Positions 19,080-20,241 of a stretch of 20,241 bases of DNA are shown in pieces. The translations under genes were made by a program, and so were the position numbers. Source of the stretch: a virus. The stretch covers positions 1 through 20,241 of the IMG/VR virus record IMGVR_UViG_3300027974_000203. One strand, written 5' to 3'. Under the pieces are notes generated by a model. That model had not been told where the DNA came from. It made no database searches and was given only the letters and a program-made list of their open reading frames with translations. Position 1 is the stretch's first letter, and each line of letters opens with the position of its first letter.

Positions 19080-20120
19080 ATGAGTAAAGTTGCATTGATT
19101 ACTGGTATTACTGGTCAAGACGGAAGCTATCTCGCAGAACTTCTACTTGATAAAGGATACGAGGTTCATGGAATTGTTAGACGTTCAAGTACAGGAATCA
19201 ATGCCGGCAACATTGAATCCATTCAACATAGACTTAAACTTCATTATGGCGATTTGACTGATTCTGCAAATCTAGAGTCTATTGTTTTTAAAGTGAAGCC
19301 AGATGAGGTTTATAATCTCGGCGCACAAAGCCACGTTAGCGTAAGCTATGATTGCCCAACATACACTGGTGACGCAAACGCAATCGGTGTTTTAAAATTG
19401 CTTGAAGCTGTTAAGACTCTCTCAAAAGAGAAACAAGTAAAATTTTATCAAGCATCAACAAGTGAATTGTATGGCAAAGTAAAAGAGACTCCACAAACTG
19501 AAGCCACACCATTCTATCCACGCTCGCCATATGCTGTTGCTAAACTCTACGGCTACTGGATTGTTGTAAACTATCGCGAAAGTTTTAATCTCTTCGCATG
19601 TAATGGCATTCTATTCAATCATGAAAGTCCGCGACGTGGACCAGAGTTCGTTACTCGAAAGATCGTTCAAGGAATGATTCGTACCCATCTAGGCTTGCAA
19701 CCAATTCTTCAATTAGGTAATCTAAATGCTCGCCGTGATTGGGGTCACGCTAAAGATTATGTCCGCGCAATGTGGGCAATGCTACAACAAGACAAACCAG
19801 ATGACTATGTTATCTCCAGCGATGAAGAACATTCAGTTCGCGATTTTTGCGAAGATGTTGCAGAATATCTTGGATTCAAAATTGAATGGCGTGGTGAAGG
19901 TTTGAATGAGATCGGTATCAATACTTCAACTGGTGCGAAAATTATTGAAGTTAATAAAGACTTCTATCGTCCCGCAGAAGTGCCAACAATTTTCGGTGAT
20001 TGCAGTAAAGCTAAGAAAGTGTTAGACTGGAAGCCAGAGTACACGTTCAAAGACTTGGTATTCGAAATGTGTGAAAGTGAAATGGAGAAACAAAAAAATG
20101 CATATCTACGAAAGTCCTGA
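19080..20120 (+). CDS. gmd: GDP-mannose 4,6-dehydratase
   Basis: 346 residues, full-length for the family (E. coli Gmd 373). Rossmann motif GITGQDG (9-15), [12 protein letters not shown] (34-45), [17 protein letters not shown], the active-site STSELYG (126-132) and Y151-x3-K155 ([10 protein letters not shown]). [24 protein letters not shown] and WKPEYTF complete the GMD signature. It converts GDP-D-mannose to GDP-4-keto-6-deoxy-D-mannose, the precursor of GDP-fucose, rhamnose or perosamine, with NADP. In a phage it may alter host surface sugars or glycosylate virion proteins. AGAGGTGAAAAATT precedes the ATG. The next gene overlaps its end. Confidence 0.96.
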   Translation: MSKVALITGITGQDGSYLAELLLDKGYEVHGIVRRSSTGINAGNIESIQHRLKLHYGDLTDSANLESIVFKVKPDEVYNLGAQSHVSVSYDCPTYTGDANAIGVLKLLEAVKTLSKEKQVKFYQASTSELYGKVKETPQTEATPFYPRSPYAVAKLYGYWIVVNYRESFNLFACNGILFNHESPRRGPEFVTRKIVQGMIRTHLGLQPILQLGNLNARRDWGHAKDYVRAMWAMLQQDKPDDYVISSDEEHSVRDFCEDVAEYLGFKIEWRGEGLNEIGINTSTGAKIIEVNKDFYRPAEVPTIFGDCSKAKKVLDWKPEYTFKDLVFEMCESEMEKQKNAYLRKS

Positions 20121-20241
20121 TAAAGGTAAAACAGTTTACAAAAGAGAATTTGGTTCGTTGGAAAAAACTCTAATCAAATCTCCACCTGCTGGAGCTGTTT
20201 ATATTCCTGGAAGCATTGGTGATTTGTTTGATCGAATTGCG
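20098..20241 (+). CDS. Start of unknown gene after gmd (truncated by window)
   Basis: 48 codons are visible from ATG 20098, overlapping the gmd end by 23 bases, with TGGAG at 20083-20087. The frame is open to the window end. The visible part is [20 protein letters not shown] and onward, with no motif yet. A similar short protein often follows sugar-nucleotide genes in phages, but no function is assigned. Confidence 0.65.
   Translation, partial: MHIYESPDKGKTVYKREFGSLEKTLIKSPPAGAVYIPGSIGDLFDRIA

Overview
The window is an AT-rich, densely packed stretch of a large tailed phage with a T4-like gene stock. It carries a T4-type RNase H, PhoH, a PD-(D/E)XK exonuclease, DUF6433 and DUF2452 proteins, and many small overlapping genes of the ATGA/TAATG type. 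It also has a 17-tRNA array, a SleB-type endolysin with small membrane proteins, and GDP-mannose 4,6-dehydratase. The content resembles T4-like phages of aquatic bacteria. A Gram-negative (proteobacterial) host is inferred from the lipobox protein, the sigma70-type promoters and the tmRNA tag. The host cannot be named from the sequence.

Layout. 1-2000: replication and repair genes (end of an unknown gene, RNase H, DUF6433). 2000-3000: two different GIY-YIG-type endonucleases; the second is GC-richer, carries its own promoter and is flanked by an 18-bp inverted repeat. 3000-5040: small genes, two of them behind copies of a repeated early promoter, plus a MazG-like pyrophosphohydrolase. 5055-8066: 17 tRNAs, interrupted by a glutamine-amidotransferase-like gene whose start codon lies in the CCA end of tRNA-Gly, a rubredoxin and a DUF2452 gene. 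8081-9290: a YkuK-type RNase H-fold protein and two unknown genes, ended by a terminator. 9419-14083: early-type small-gene region, with a lipoprotein/membrane-protein pair, a chain of overlapping genes including three paralogs, and a winged-helix-like protein. 14137-17217: conserved phage proteins (one with an ATT start), PhoH, exonuclease, an Endo VII-like HNH nuclease and a HisE/MazG-like protein. 17563-18986: SleB endolysin convergent with three TM/coiled-coil proteins. 19080-20241: gmd and the start of the next gene.

The most striking element is at about 17233-17545, a gap without a convincing protein gene. It reads as a circularly permuted (two-piece) tmRNA gene. The CCA-ending acceptor segment comes first, then a 71-nt intervening segment, then the 5' acceptor strand and a resume codon with the tag ANDSEYRLVA followed by two stops. 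A 20-position hairpin with one mismatch joins the two halves, exactly as a permuted precursor requires. The acceptor has the G3-U70 alanine identity pair. With the 17 tRNAs it suggests a phage that supplies much of its own translation and ribosome-rescue RNA.

Six copies of a sigma70-like promoter with shared flanking sequence start the small-gene blocks and form a likely early regulon.
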